This document shows positions 35,229 to 43,301 of a stretch of DNA of 64,000 bases, in pieces (the stretch's first letter is position 1; every line of letters starts with the position of its first letter). A program made the position numbers and the translations under genes. The DNA is from Phil1 sp040767925. GTDB lineage: Bacteria; Bacillota; Clostridia; Christensenellales; CAG-138. A model generated the notes under the pieces. The model ran no database searches. It saw nothing but the letters and a program-made list of their open reading frames with translations, and was not told the DNA's origin. Location: assembly GCA_040767925.1 (NCBI GenBank), contig JAXGNN010000001.1, forward strand, positions 1,178,001 to 1,242,000, read 5' to 3'.

Positions 35229-36306
35229 AACCCTTCACCTTCGCAATAATCAAGAGTATCCCCGGTATGCCGAACGCCGCGAAAAGCCCCGCGGTGAGGC
35301 AAAACGGCTCGAAAAAATCCCCGAAATGCCCGAGGCTGAAGAAGTACAGGTCGCTCGCGAGCACCGCGGTCATGACCGCGAGCACCACATAGATGCGCTT
35401 TACCTTGGAGAAAACCTTGCAGGCGTACTCCGTCGCCGCGAGCATCACGATGGTTTTCGCCGCGAACAGCCCCGAAAAGCCGATCGTGAGATAAAGAAGG
35501 TCCATGCGCTCGAAGAAGCTCAGCGCGGGGATCTGAATCTGGCGGATGGCGGAAATCAGCGCGTTGTTCTCGTTTTTAACCTCGTTCATACCGTTCATCA
35601 TGATGGTGCTCTCCACGTTGAGCACGAAGAAAAGGCCTACGCCGATCACCGCGAGAAACGCCACCAGCGGCGCGCGCTTCCTGCTCTTCTCGGAGAGCGG
35701 GAAGAGCGTCAGAATCTCCACCCCGAGGAACGAGGTGACCGTGCCTTTGACCGCCTTGACGTATTTCATCACGTCCTCGGCCACAAAGAAAGGTTGAACG
35801 TGCTCTACTTTGCCCTGTATGATCATCATGGCGAAGGAGGACAGCGTGACGATGAGGAAAATGCTGCCGATCACCTCGCTCAGCCGGGCCACGGAAATGA
35901 CGCCCTTATAGGCGGAATAGCCGTAGAACGGGATGCTCACGAGCACCACGAACCAGGGCGGCGTGTGCAAAAAGAAGTTGCTCACGAGGATGTTCGTCAT
36001 GTTCGCGCAAAGATAGGCGGAAATCGTCAGGAAATACAGCATGTAGAACACGCCCAGCGCGACCGAGCCGAACCTGCCCACAAGCTTCGCGCTGTAATCG
36101 AAGAGCACCTCGCCGCTGAAGATTCCATTCAGCGACACGATCATCAGCGCCGCGAGCCCGAAGCCCACGGAGGCGAGTATCAGCGTGAACCAGCTTCCGT
36201 ACCCGGCGGTCTCCGCCATGGTTCTCGGCAGGCCGATGATGGTGACCGCCGTCAGCGTGAGCAGTATGATAAAGACCATTTGCCGGTTGTTTATGCCGTA
36301 TTTCAT
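35185..36306 (-). CDS. Spore germination permease subunit B (GerB family, APC superfamily)
   Basis: The 373-residue protein has ten membrane helices and begins MKYGINNRQMVFIILLTLTAVTIIGLPRTMAE, typical of endospore germination permeases. YSAYKGVISVARLSEVIGSIF and FLGVEILTLFPLSEK are further family blocks. It probably binds the small-molecule germinant, as shown for GerB-type subunits. The start at 36306 is chosen from GGAG eight bases upstream and from the family N-terminus. It is first in a gerB-gerC-gerA order and overlaps gerC by 44 bases. Confidence 0.94.
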   Translation of the reverse strand: MKYGINNRQMVFIILLTLTAVTIIGLPRTMAETAGYGSWFTLILASVGFGLAALMIVSLNGIFSGEVLFDYSAKLVGRFGSVALGVFYMLYFLTISAYLCANMTNILVSNFFLHTPPWFVVLVSIPFYGYSAYKGVISVARLSEVIGSIFLIVTLSSFAMMIIQGKVEHVQPFFVAEDVMKYVKAVKGTVTSFLGVEILTLFPLSEKSRKRAPLVAFLAVIGVGLFFVLNVESTIMMNGMNEVKNENNALISAIRQIQIPALSFFERMDLLYLTIGFSGLFAAKTIVMLAATEYACKVFSKVKRIYVVLAVMTAVLASDLYFFSLGHFGDFFEPFCLTAGLFAAFGIPGILLIIAKVKGYGAKTQEKDQEKTQ

Positions 36307-36435
36307 CCAGGAAACTCCAACGCATATTTGCTGTATTTTGCCACAGCGGAGGGAATCATATGCGCTTTCCTTTCCGGGGCGCCGGTGTGAAAAGCGATCC
36401 CCCGGCAAAGCAGGGGGGGTTCATAAGCCAAAGAG

Positions 36436-36464
36436 CCGGCGGCGCCCGTTCGGCGCCGCCGGCC
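36436..36464 (-). terminator. Terminator of the PFOR gene
   Basis: GCCGGCGGCGCC (36436-36447) pairs with GGCGCCGCCGGC (36453-36464) around CGTTC. On the minus strand CTCTTTGGCTT follows, a weak U-tail. It may also shield the germination operon from PFOR read-through. Confidence 0.7.
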
Positions 36465-36504
36465 TCCAACTCTGTTCGCCTTGTTTCGCGGCGCTTCTAC
36501 CGCG

Positions 36505-39500
36505 TCACTGCATGTCGTTGAGCTTCTTATAGTATTCGTACTTCTCCTTGGCCTCCTGCTCGGCCCGCTCGAAGAGCTGGTCGGCGACCTCGGGGAAGAA
36601 CTGCGTCAGGGAGGAGTAGCGCGTCTCGCTCATGATGAAGTCGCGGTACGAGCTCGTCGCGGGCCTGCTGTCGAGCGTGAAGGGGTTCTTGCCCGCGGCG
36701 GCGAGGTCGGGGTTGTATCTGTACAGCTGCCAGTAGCCGGACTCGACCGCACGCTTGGCCTCGGCCTGGGACCTGCCCATGTTGATGCCGTGGTTGATGC
36801 AGGGCGCGTAGGCGATGATGAGGGAGGGCCCCTTATAGGCCTCGGCCTCGGTCACGGCCTTGATGAGCTGGTTCTGGTTGGCGCCCATGGAGACCTTGGC
36901 GACGTAGACGTAGCCGTAGGACATGGCCATCATGCCGAGGTCCTTTTTCTTGGTGCGCTTGCCGGCGGCGGCGAACTTCGCCACGGAACCCGTGGGCGTC
37001 GCCTTGCTGGACTGGCCGCCGGTGTTGGAGTAAACCTCGGTGTCGAGCACGAGCACGTTGACGTCCTCGCCCATGGCGAGCACGTGGTCGAGCCCGCCGT
37101 AGCCGATGTCGTACGCCCAGCCGTCGCCGCCGAAGATCCAGACGGACTTCTTGACGAGCAGGTCGGCGCCCTCGATGACCTCGCGCGCGAGCGCGCACGC
37201 CTCGCAGGTGCAGACCTTGCCGTTCTTGAGCCACTCCTCTTCCCACTCGGTGCCGGTGAGGTCCACGTCCACGCCGTCCCTGCAGGCGGTGAGCAGCTTC
37301 TCGGCGGCCTTCTTGGAGCCTTCGGCGTCGTCCATGCTCTCGAGCCACTCCGCGCCCGCGGCCTTGACGGCCTCCTCGGCGTAATCGACCGCGATGAGCT
37401 TTCTCACGGTGTCGGCGAGCTTGGCGCGGCGCTGCGTGACGCCGAGGTTCATGCCGTAGCCGAATTCCGCGTTATCCTCGAAGAGGGAGTTGGCCCAGGC
37501 GGGGCCGTGGCCCTTTTCGTTGACGGTATAGGGGCAGGTCGGGGCGCTGCCGCCGTAGATGGAGGTGCAGCCCGTGGCGTTGGCAATCATCATCCGGTCG
37601 CCGTAGAGCTGGGTGACGAGCTTGATATAAGGCGTCTCGCCGCAGCCCGCGCACGCGCCGGAGAACTCGAACAGGGGCTGCAGGAACTGGCTGCCCTTGA
37701 CGGTTTTTACGTTGGTTGCGACATCCTTCTTGGGCACGCCGAGCGCGAACTCCCAGTTCGCCTCCTGCGCCTTGACGGCCTCGGCGAGCGGCACGAACTT
37801 GAGCGCCTTCTCTTTGGCGGGGCAGACCTCGATGCAGTTGCCGCAGCCCGTGCAGTCGAGCGGGGAGATCTGAATGCGGAAGTTCAAACCCGCGAACTCG
37901 CGGCCGACGGCGGGCTTCGTGACGAAGGATTCGGGCGCGTTGTCGGAAGCGTCCGTCAGGACCGGGCGGATGACGGCGTGCGGACACACGTAGGAGCACT
38001 GGTTGCACTGGATGCAGTTTTGGGGGATCCAGTCCGGCACATCCACGGCGATGCCGCGCTTCTCATACTTGGTGGTGCCGGTGGGCACGGTGCCGTCGGG
38101 GTTGAACATGGAGACGGGCAGCTTGTCGCCGTTCTGGGCGAGGATCGGATGGATGAAGTTCCGGAAATAGGGATCGTCCGTCGTGTAGACGGGCTCGGCC
38201 CCCTCGATCGTGGTGGCCCAGCTCTCGGGGTACGTGATCTCGACCACGCTTTGCGCGCCCGCGTCGATGGCGGCATAGTTCTGCTGGACGACCTCGTCGC
38301 CCTTCCTCGCGTAGCTCTTCTTCGCCGCGTCCTTCATGTAGGCGATGGCCTCGTCGGCGGGGATGATGTTCGCGAGCTTGAAGAACGCGCTCTGCATGAT
38401 GGTGTTGATGCGGTTGCCCATGCCCACCTCGCGGGCGAGCTTGATGGCGTCGATGTTGTAGAACCTGAGATGGTTCTTCGCGATGGCGTTCTTCATCTTG
38501 GCGGGGAGTTCCCGCTCCATCTCCTCGAGCGTCCACTCGGAGTTGAGCAGGAACGTGCCGCCTTCCTTGATGCCCTCGGCCACGTCGTAGCGCGTGACGT
38601 AGGAGGGGTTGTGGCACGCGGCGAAGTCGGCCGCGTCGATCAGATACGGGCTCTTGATGAGCTTCTTGCCGAAGCGCAGGTGGGAAACCGTAAAGCCGCC
38701 GGACTTCTTCGAGTCGTAGGCGAAGTAGCCCTGGGCGTACATGCCGGTATGGTCGCCGATGATCTTAATGGAGTTCTTGTTGGCGCCGACCGTGCCGTCG
38801 GACCCGAGGCCGTAGAACTTGCAGGCGATGGTGCCCTCGGGCGCGGCGTTGACCTGCTCCGTGACGGGCAGGGAGAGGTTCGTCACGTCGTCCGTGATGC
38901 CCACGGTGAAGCGCGCTTTGGGCGAAGCCTCGGCGAGGCTGTCGTAGACCGCCTTGACCATGCTGGGCGTGAAGTCCTTGGAGCCGAGGCCGTAGCGGCC
39001 GCCGTAGACGCGCACGTCGCACATGCCGGCTTCGGCGAACGCGTTGACCACGTCCTGATAGAGCGGCTCGCCCTGCGAGCCGGCTTCCTTCGTGCGGTCG
39101 AGCACCGCGACCTTTTTGCAGGTCTTGGGCAGAAGGGAAACGAACCGGTCGGCCGCGAAGGGCCTGTAGAGGCGGACCTTGATGAGGCCGAGCTTGGCGC
39201 CTTTTTTGTTGAGGTGCTCGACGGTCTCCTCGACGACCTCCGCGCCGGAACCCATGACGACGATCACGCGCTCCGCGTCGGGCGCGCCCACGTAGTCGAA
39301 CAGGTTGTAGCTGCGGCCGGTCAGCTTGCCGATCTCGTCCATGTAGGACTGCACGATGCCGGGCACCGCCGTATAATATTTGTTGGCCGCCTCGCGGTTC
39401 TGGAAGTAGATGTCCGGGTTCTGCGCGGAACCGGCGAGGTGGGGGTGCTCGGGGTTGAGCGCGCGCTGGCGGAATTTCGCGACCGCGTCGAAATCGCAGA

Positions 39501-40077
39501 GCTTTTCCATGTCCTCATACCCGATGATCTCGATCTTCTGGACCTCGTGGGAAGTGCGGAAGCCATCGAAGAAATGGAGGAAGGGGACGGAGCTTTTGAG
39601 CGTGGAAAGGTGGGCGACCGTGGCAAGGTCCATGACCTCCTGCACGGAGGCCGCGGCGAGCATCGCGAAGCCCGTCTGGCGGCAGCTCATGACGTCGCTG
39701 TGGTCGCCGAAGATGGAGAGCGCGTGGTAGGCGAGCGCGCGGGCGGAGACATGGAACACGCAGGGAAGCAGTTCTCCGGAAATTTTGAACATATTGGGGA
39801 TCATCAAGAGCAGGCCCTGGGAGGCGGTGAAGGTGGAAGTCAGCGCGCCCGCCGAGAGGGAGCCGTGCACGGCCCCGGCCGCGCCGCCCTCGGACTGCAT
39901 TTCTGCGATCCTTACCTGCTGGCCGAACAGGTTGGTCCTGCCGTTGGCAGCCCACTCGTCAGCCACCTCCGCCATGGGCGAGGAAGGCGTGATGGGGTAG
40001 ATCGCCGCCACATCCGAGAACGCGTATGCGACGTGCGCCGCGGCGGTGTTGCCGTCGATGGTCATGGTCTTTGCCAT
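36505..40077 (-). CDS. nifJ: Pyruvate:ferredoxin (flavodoxin) oxidoreductase
   Basis: The 1190-residue single-chain enzyme has all expected domains: TPP pyrimidine domain (about 1-250, TIDGNTAAAHVAYAFSDVAAIYPITPSSPM), gamma domain and CoA region. Two [4Fe-4S] ferredoxin motifs follow (CIQCNQCSYVCP near 690, CTGCGNCIEVCP near 744), then a third cluster region (CAGCGE) and the TPP-diphosphate site GDGWAYDIGYGGLDHV near 970. It converts pyruvate and CoA to acetyl-CoA, CO2 and reduced ferredoxin, the core oxidative step of anaerobes. AGGAGG lies before the ATG and a perfect consensus promoter lies about 70 bases upstream. Confidence 0.98.
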   Translation of the reverse strand: MAKTMTIDGNTAAAHVAYAFSDVAAIYPITPSSPMAEVADEWAANGRTNLFGQQVRIAEMQSEGGAAGAVHGSLSAGALTSTFTASQGLLLMIPNMFKISGELLPCVFHVSARALAYHALSIFGDHSDVMSCRQTGFAMLAAASVQEVMDLATVAHLSTLKSSVPFLHFFDGFRTSHEVQKIEIIGYEDMEKLCDFDAVAKFRQRALNPEHPHLAGSAQNPDIYFQNREAANKYYTAVPGIVQSYMDEIGKLTGRSYNLFDYVGAPDAERVIVVMGSGAEVVEETVEHLNKKGAKLGLIKVRLYRPFAADRFVSLLPKTCKKVAVLDRTKEAGSQGEPLYQDVVNAFAEAGMCDVRVYGGRYGLGSKDFTPSMVKAVYDSLAEASPKARFTVGITDDVTNLSLPVTEQVNAAPEGTIACKFYGLGSDGTVGANKNSIKIIGDHTGMYAQGYFAYDSKKSGGFTVSHLRFGKKLIKSPYLIDAADFAACHNPSYVTRYDVAEGIKEGGTFLLNSEWTLEEMERELPAKMKNAIAKNHLRFYNIDAIKLAREVGMGNRINTIMQSAFFKLANIIPADEAIAYMKDAAKKSYARKGDEVVQQNYAAIDAGAQSVVEITYPESWATTIEGAEPVYTTDDPYFRNFIHPILAQNGDKLPVSMFNPDGTVPTGTTKYEKRGIAVDVPDWIPQNCIQCNQCSYVCPHAVIRPVLTDASDNAPESFVTKPAVGREFAGLNFRIQISPLDCTGCGNCIEVCPAKEKALKFVPLAEAVKAQEANWEFALGVPKKDVATNVKTVKGSQFLQPLFEFSGACAGCGETPYIKLVTQLYGDRMMIANATGCTSIYGGSAPTCPYTVNEKGHGPAWANSLFEDNAEFGYGMNLGVTQRRAKLADTVRKLIAVDYAEEAVKAAGAEWLESMDDAEGSKKAAEKLLTACRDGVDVDLTGTEWEEEWLKNGKVCTCEACALAREVIEGADLLVKKSVWIFGGDGWAYDIGYGGLDHVLAMGEDVNVLVLDTEVYSNTGGQSSKATPTGSVAKFAAAGKRTKKKDLGMMAMSYGYVYVAKVSMGANQNQLIKAVTEAEAYKGPSLIIAYAPCINHGINMGRSQAEAKRAVESGYWQLYRYNPDLAAAGKNPFTLDSRPATSSYRDFIMSETRYSSLTQFFPEVADQLFERAEQEAKEKYEYYKKLNDMQ

Positions 40078-40143
40078 TTTATGGTTCCTCCTGTGATTTT
40101 TACCGATTCTTTCCTATATCAAAAAGGAATTTGGTCCTCGGTA

Positions 40144-40172
40144 ATTATAGTATAGAAGAAATGGCATGTCAA
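40144..40172 (-). promoter_or_regulatory. Perfect-consensus sigma-A promoter of the PFOR gene
   Basis: Minus strand TTGACA (40172-40167), 17 bases, TATAAT (40149-40144). Start near 40137 and a ~60-base leader. Confidence 0.93.
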
Positions 40173-40271
40173 CCGAAGCATGAATCAAAAATTGCCGAAG
40201 CCGCGCGCGCTGCAAGTAAAATTGCGCAATAAAGACTCTAACGAAAAAATGAAAATTTCACATTTTGCGCA

Positions 40272-40300
40272 TTGAAAAGAATTACGAAATACTGTATGCT
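40272..40300 (+). promoter_or_regulatory. Candidate promoter of the RpiR-type regulator
   Basis: TTGAAA (40272-40277), 17 bases, TATGCT (40295-40300). It is divergent from the PFOR promoter. The 40078-40403 spacer holds no gene; a run of eight C residues (about 40331-40338) lies in the leader. Confidence 0.55.
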
Positions 40301-40403
40301 ATTAAAGTACGAATTATTGTATAGTTATTACCCCCCCCTAATAGCTGGCGCGGCCCTGGCCGATGCGGTAAATCGTACAAAAAAACGCAAAGGAGATCCG
40401 GAT

Positions 40404-41222
40404 ATGCCCGCAAAAATGAAAATTCGCTCAGCGTACGCCACGCTCTCCTCCGCCGAAAGGAAGGTCGCCGACTTTATCCTTGAAAACCCGGAGCGCGCGA
40501 TGCATATGGTCATCAACGAAATCGCCGACGCCGCGGGCGTCAGCGTACCGTCCGTCACGAGGCTCGCGCGCAAGTTGGGCTATAAGGGCTTTCTCGATTT
40601 CCGGGTCGCTCTCGCCAGCGGCGCCGCCATCAGCGCGGAGGCGCACAAGCTCAGCCCGGTCGAGGAGACGGACAGCGACGAGACGGTCGTCGAGAAGCTC
40701 TACCACGCCTCCATCCGCGCGCTCGAGGACACGTACCGCGCGCTCGACAAGGAAAAGGTCTGCGAGCTCGCGCGCGTCATCGCCAGTGCGGAGCGCGTGT
40801 TCGTCTGCGGCGGCGGCGGGTCCGCGCTGCTCGCGCAGGACGTCGCCTATCAGCTCGCCAAGCTCGGCGTGCAGGCGATCCCCGTCACCTCCCAGGCGGT
40901 GCTCACGATGTTCAAAACGCGCTTCTGCGAGAAGGACGTGTTCATCGGCCTCTCCCGCGCGGGCAGGAACAAGCTGCTCACCGAGGCCGTCCGTCAGGCG
41001 AAAAAGCAGGGCAGCGCGTGCGTGTTCATGAGCAATTACGTCAACGCCCAGGGCGCGCAGGCCGCGGACTATTTCTTCTGCACCTCGCGGCTGGACGACA
41101 TGAAGAAAATACTCGGCACCGAGAGCAACAACGCCATGATCGCGCTCACGAACCTGCTCGTGCTCCTCGTCGCGCGCAACCTCAAGCGCCGCATCGAGGA
41201 TGAGCCCGAGATGGATCCGTGA
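40404..41222 (+). CDS. MurR/RpiR-family regulator (HTH plus SIS domain)
   Basis: The 272-residue protein begins at 40404, six bases after AAGGAGAT, at the conserved KIRSAYATLSSAERKVADFILENPE. The N-terminal HTH (about 1-75) has INEIADAAGVSVPSVTRLARKLGYKGFLDFR. The SIS sugar-phosphate-binding domain (about 115-250) has RVFVCGGGGSALLAQDVAYQLAKLG and VFIGLSRAGRNKLLTEAVRQAK. These regulators sense phosphosugars and control sugar or amino-sugar genes. It is divergent from the PFOR gene and upstream of PHP, Na/Pi and sugar-symporter genes, any of which could be targets. Confidence 0.93.
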   Translation: MPAKMKIRSAYATLSSAERKVADFILENPERAMHMVINEIADAAGVSVPSVTRLARKLGYKGFLDFRVALASGAAISAEAHKLSPVEETDSDETVVEKLYHASIRALEDTYRALDKEKVCELARVIASAERVFVCGGGGSALLAQDVAYQLAKLGVQAIPVTSQAVLTMFKTRFCEKDVFIGLSRAGRNKLLTEAVRQAKKQGSACVFMSNYVNAQGAQAADYFFCTSRLDDMKKILGTESNNAMIALTNLLVLLVARNLKRRIEDEPEMDP

Positions 41223-41272
41223 GAAATCCCGGCAAAAAAACGTTTTGCGCCGAAACCGAATAGGATCGAGCC

Positions 41273-41980
41273 ATGGAACAGGCGCGGATCGTCAGCGATT
41301 TGCACACGCATACCGCATATAGCCACGGCAGGGGCACTCCTGAGGAGAATGTCCTTGCCGCGTTGCGTCGCGGGCTTCGCCGCGTCGCGATAAGCGAGCA
41401 TGCGGCGGCCCATCTTTTTTACGGCGTGCGCGGGGAAAAACTTTTGCGCCTTCGCCGCGAGATCGACCGGCTCCAGAAAAAGTACGCGCGAGAGATCGAG
41501 GTGCTCCTGGGATACGAGTGCAACCTCACGGCCTTCGGGGAATGCGACGCGCCCAAAGACCGCGCGATGTTCGACGTGCTCCTGCTCGCCTACCACAAGG
41601 GCGTCTATCCCCGCGACGCGCTCGCCCGTTCCGCCGCGCGCGAGGCGTTCGGCCTTCGCCGCGCGGACCCAATCGCCGTCGCAAACGCGCTGCTTTCGGC
41701 CGCGGAAAAATATCGAATCGACATCCTCGCGCATCCCCTGGCCTACGTCCGCGCGGATGTCGCGACGCTCGCCCGCGGCGCGGCGGAGCTCGGCGTGATG
41801 CTCGAAGTCAACTCCTCCCGCGTCACCTTCGCGCCGGAGGAACTGCGCTTCGCCCACAGCCTCGGCGCGCGCTTTGTCGCCGGCAGCGACGCGCATACCC
41901 CCGCGCGCGTGGGGGATTTCGCCGCGGCTATGGAGGCCGCCGAGCGCGCGGGCGTCCCCCTCGCGGAATGGCAAATCTGA
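41273..41980 (+). CDS. PHP-domain phosphoesterase
   Basis: The 235-residue protein has the PHP metal motifs: DLHTHTAYSHGRGTPEENV (HxH) at residues about 8-25, VAISEHAAAH near 40, a central GYECNL, DILAHPLAY near 155 and a C-terminal GSDAHTPARVG. These ligate up to three metal ions. Relatives include histidinol phosphatase and YcdX-type phosphatases; the substrate is undetermined. It follows the RpiR regulator by 50 bases and may be co-transcribed. Confidence 0.88.
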   Translation: MEQARIVSDLHTHTAYSHGRGTPEENVLAALRRGLRRVAISEHAAAHLFYGVRGEKLLRLRREIDRLQKKYAREIEVLLGYECNLTAFGECDAPKDRAMFDVLLLAYHKGVYPRDALARSAAREAFGLRRADPIAVANALLSAAEKYRIDILAHPLAYVRADVATLARGAAELGVMLEVNSSRVTFAPEELRFAHSLGARFVAGSDAHTPARVGDFAAAMEAAERAGVPLAEWQI

Positions 41981-42129
41981 AGCAAAGCAACCCGTTTCCG
42001 TCTTTTTCGTCATATTCCCGGCCCTCATCGGTATATTTCTTGTAGGAGCGCGCGGTCTGCCGCGCACTGCTTTTTGCTGCTTTTGCCGCCGCATCGGGAA
42101 GATCCGCGTGAAGGGAGTGAAGTGGACGC

Positions 42130-43167
42130 ATGGACGTTTTTTCGGCGATCGTCTTCGTCGGGGGCTTAGCCCTGCTCATCCACGGGATGCACGGCATGTC
42201 GACCGCGCTGGAGGCGCTCGCGGGAGACAGGCTCCGTTCCGCCCTCGGCAAAATGACCGCGACGACCTTCCGGGGCGCCGTTTTCGGCACGGCGGTGACG
42301 GCGGCGATCCAGTCCTCCTCGGCGCTCACCGTGATGCTCGTGGGGCTCGTCAACGCGGGGGTGATGGAGCTTCGACAGACGGTGGGCGTCATCCTCGGCG
42401 CCAACATCGGGACGACGCTGACCCCGTGGATCCTCTCCTTCGCGGGCGTCGGGGGCGACGCGCCCCTCCTCCGGCTCCTCGCGCCGGAAACCATCGCGCC
42501 CGTCGCGGCGTTCGTCGGGATGCTTCTTTCCATGCTCGCGAAAAAACCGAAAAAGAAGGAGTTCGGCGCGGCGCTCGTGGGCTTCGCGCTGCTGCTGCTG
42601 GGCATGCGGATCATGGGCGACGCCGTGTCCCCCCTGGCGCGGCTCCCGGGCTTCGCGCGGATGCTCACGGCGTTTCACAACCCGCTTCTCGGGGTGCTCG
42701 CAGGCACGGCCTTCACGGCGCTCATCCAATGCTCCGCCGCCTCCGTGGGCGTGCTGCAGGCGCTCTCGCTCGCGGGCGGCGTCACATACGGCATGGCGAT
42801 CCCCGTCGTGATGGGCCAGAACATCGGCACCTGCTTCACGGCGCTCCTCTCGGGCATCGGCACGAGCCGCAACGCGCGGCGCGTGGGCATGATCCACATC
42901 CTCTACAACATCATCGGAAGCGTCGCGTTCCTGCTGGGCTTTTATCTGTTCGACCGCCTCGCCGGGGCCGCGTTCGGGAAGCGCCCGGTCGGCCCGGCCG
43001 GGATCGCGCTCATCCACAGCGTCTTCAACGTCGCCTCCGCGATCGTCTTTTTGCCTTTTTCCGGACAGCTCGAGGCGCTCTCGAAAAAGATCATCCCGAA
43101 CGCCGCGGGCAAAGGCCGCGTCCGGGGCGCCCCCCGAAGGAAAGCCGCGGAGAAAACCACGCAATAA
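42130..43167 (+). CDS. Na+/phosphate cotransporter (NptA/PNaS family)
   Basis: The 345-residue protein has about eight to nine membrane helices in two inverted repeats, each with the family motif: QSSSALTVMLVGLVNAG near residue 60 and QCSAASVGVLQALSLAGG near 200. NIGTTLTPW and NIGTCFTALL follow these motifs. It lacks the C-terminal PhoU-like domain of many bacterial members. It should import phosphate with sodium. The preceding gap (41981-42129) holds nothing recognisable. Confidence 0.9.
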   Translation: MDVFSAIVFVGGLALLIHGMHGMSTALEALAGDRLRSALGKMTATTFRGAVFGTAVTAAIQSSSALTVMLVGLVNAGVMELRQTVGVILGANIGTTLTPWILSFAGVGGDAPLLRLLAPETIAPVAAFVGMLLSMLAKKPKKKEFGAALVGFALLLLGMRIMGDAVSPLARLPGFARMLTAFHNPLLGVLAGTAFTALIQCSAASVGVLQALSLAGGVTYGMAIPVVMGQNIGTCFTALLSGIGTSRNARRVGMIHILYNIIGSVAFLLGFYLFDRLAGAAFGKRPVGPAGIALIHSVFNVASAIVFLPFSGQLEALSKKIIPNAAGKGRVRGAPRRKAAEKTTQ

Positions 43168-43301
43168 AACCGCCCGGGCAACCGCCGCCGAAAGCGGAAT
43201 ATTGTTTCACGGTGGAAAGTATGGTATCCTTCGAATAGGCGGGCGCGCCGCCCGCGCATTTCGGGGATATTCTATTTTTATTCGGAAGGGATGGGCTTCC
43301 T

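Noticed and set aside
36481..40155. 1224-codon open frame on the plus strand opposite the PFOR gene
   Set aside because: It mirrors the nifJ codon pattern in GC-rich DNA, has low-complexity valine/glycine/leucine-rich composition and no domains; nifJ is certain on the other strand.
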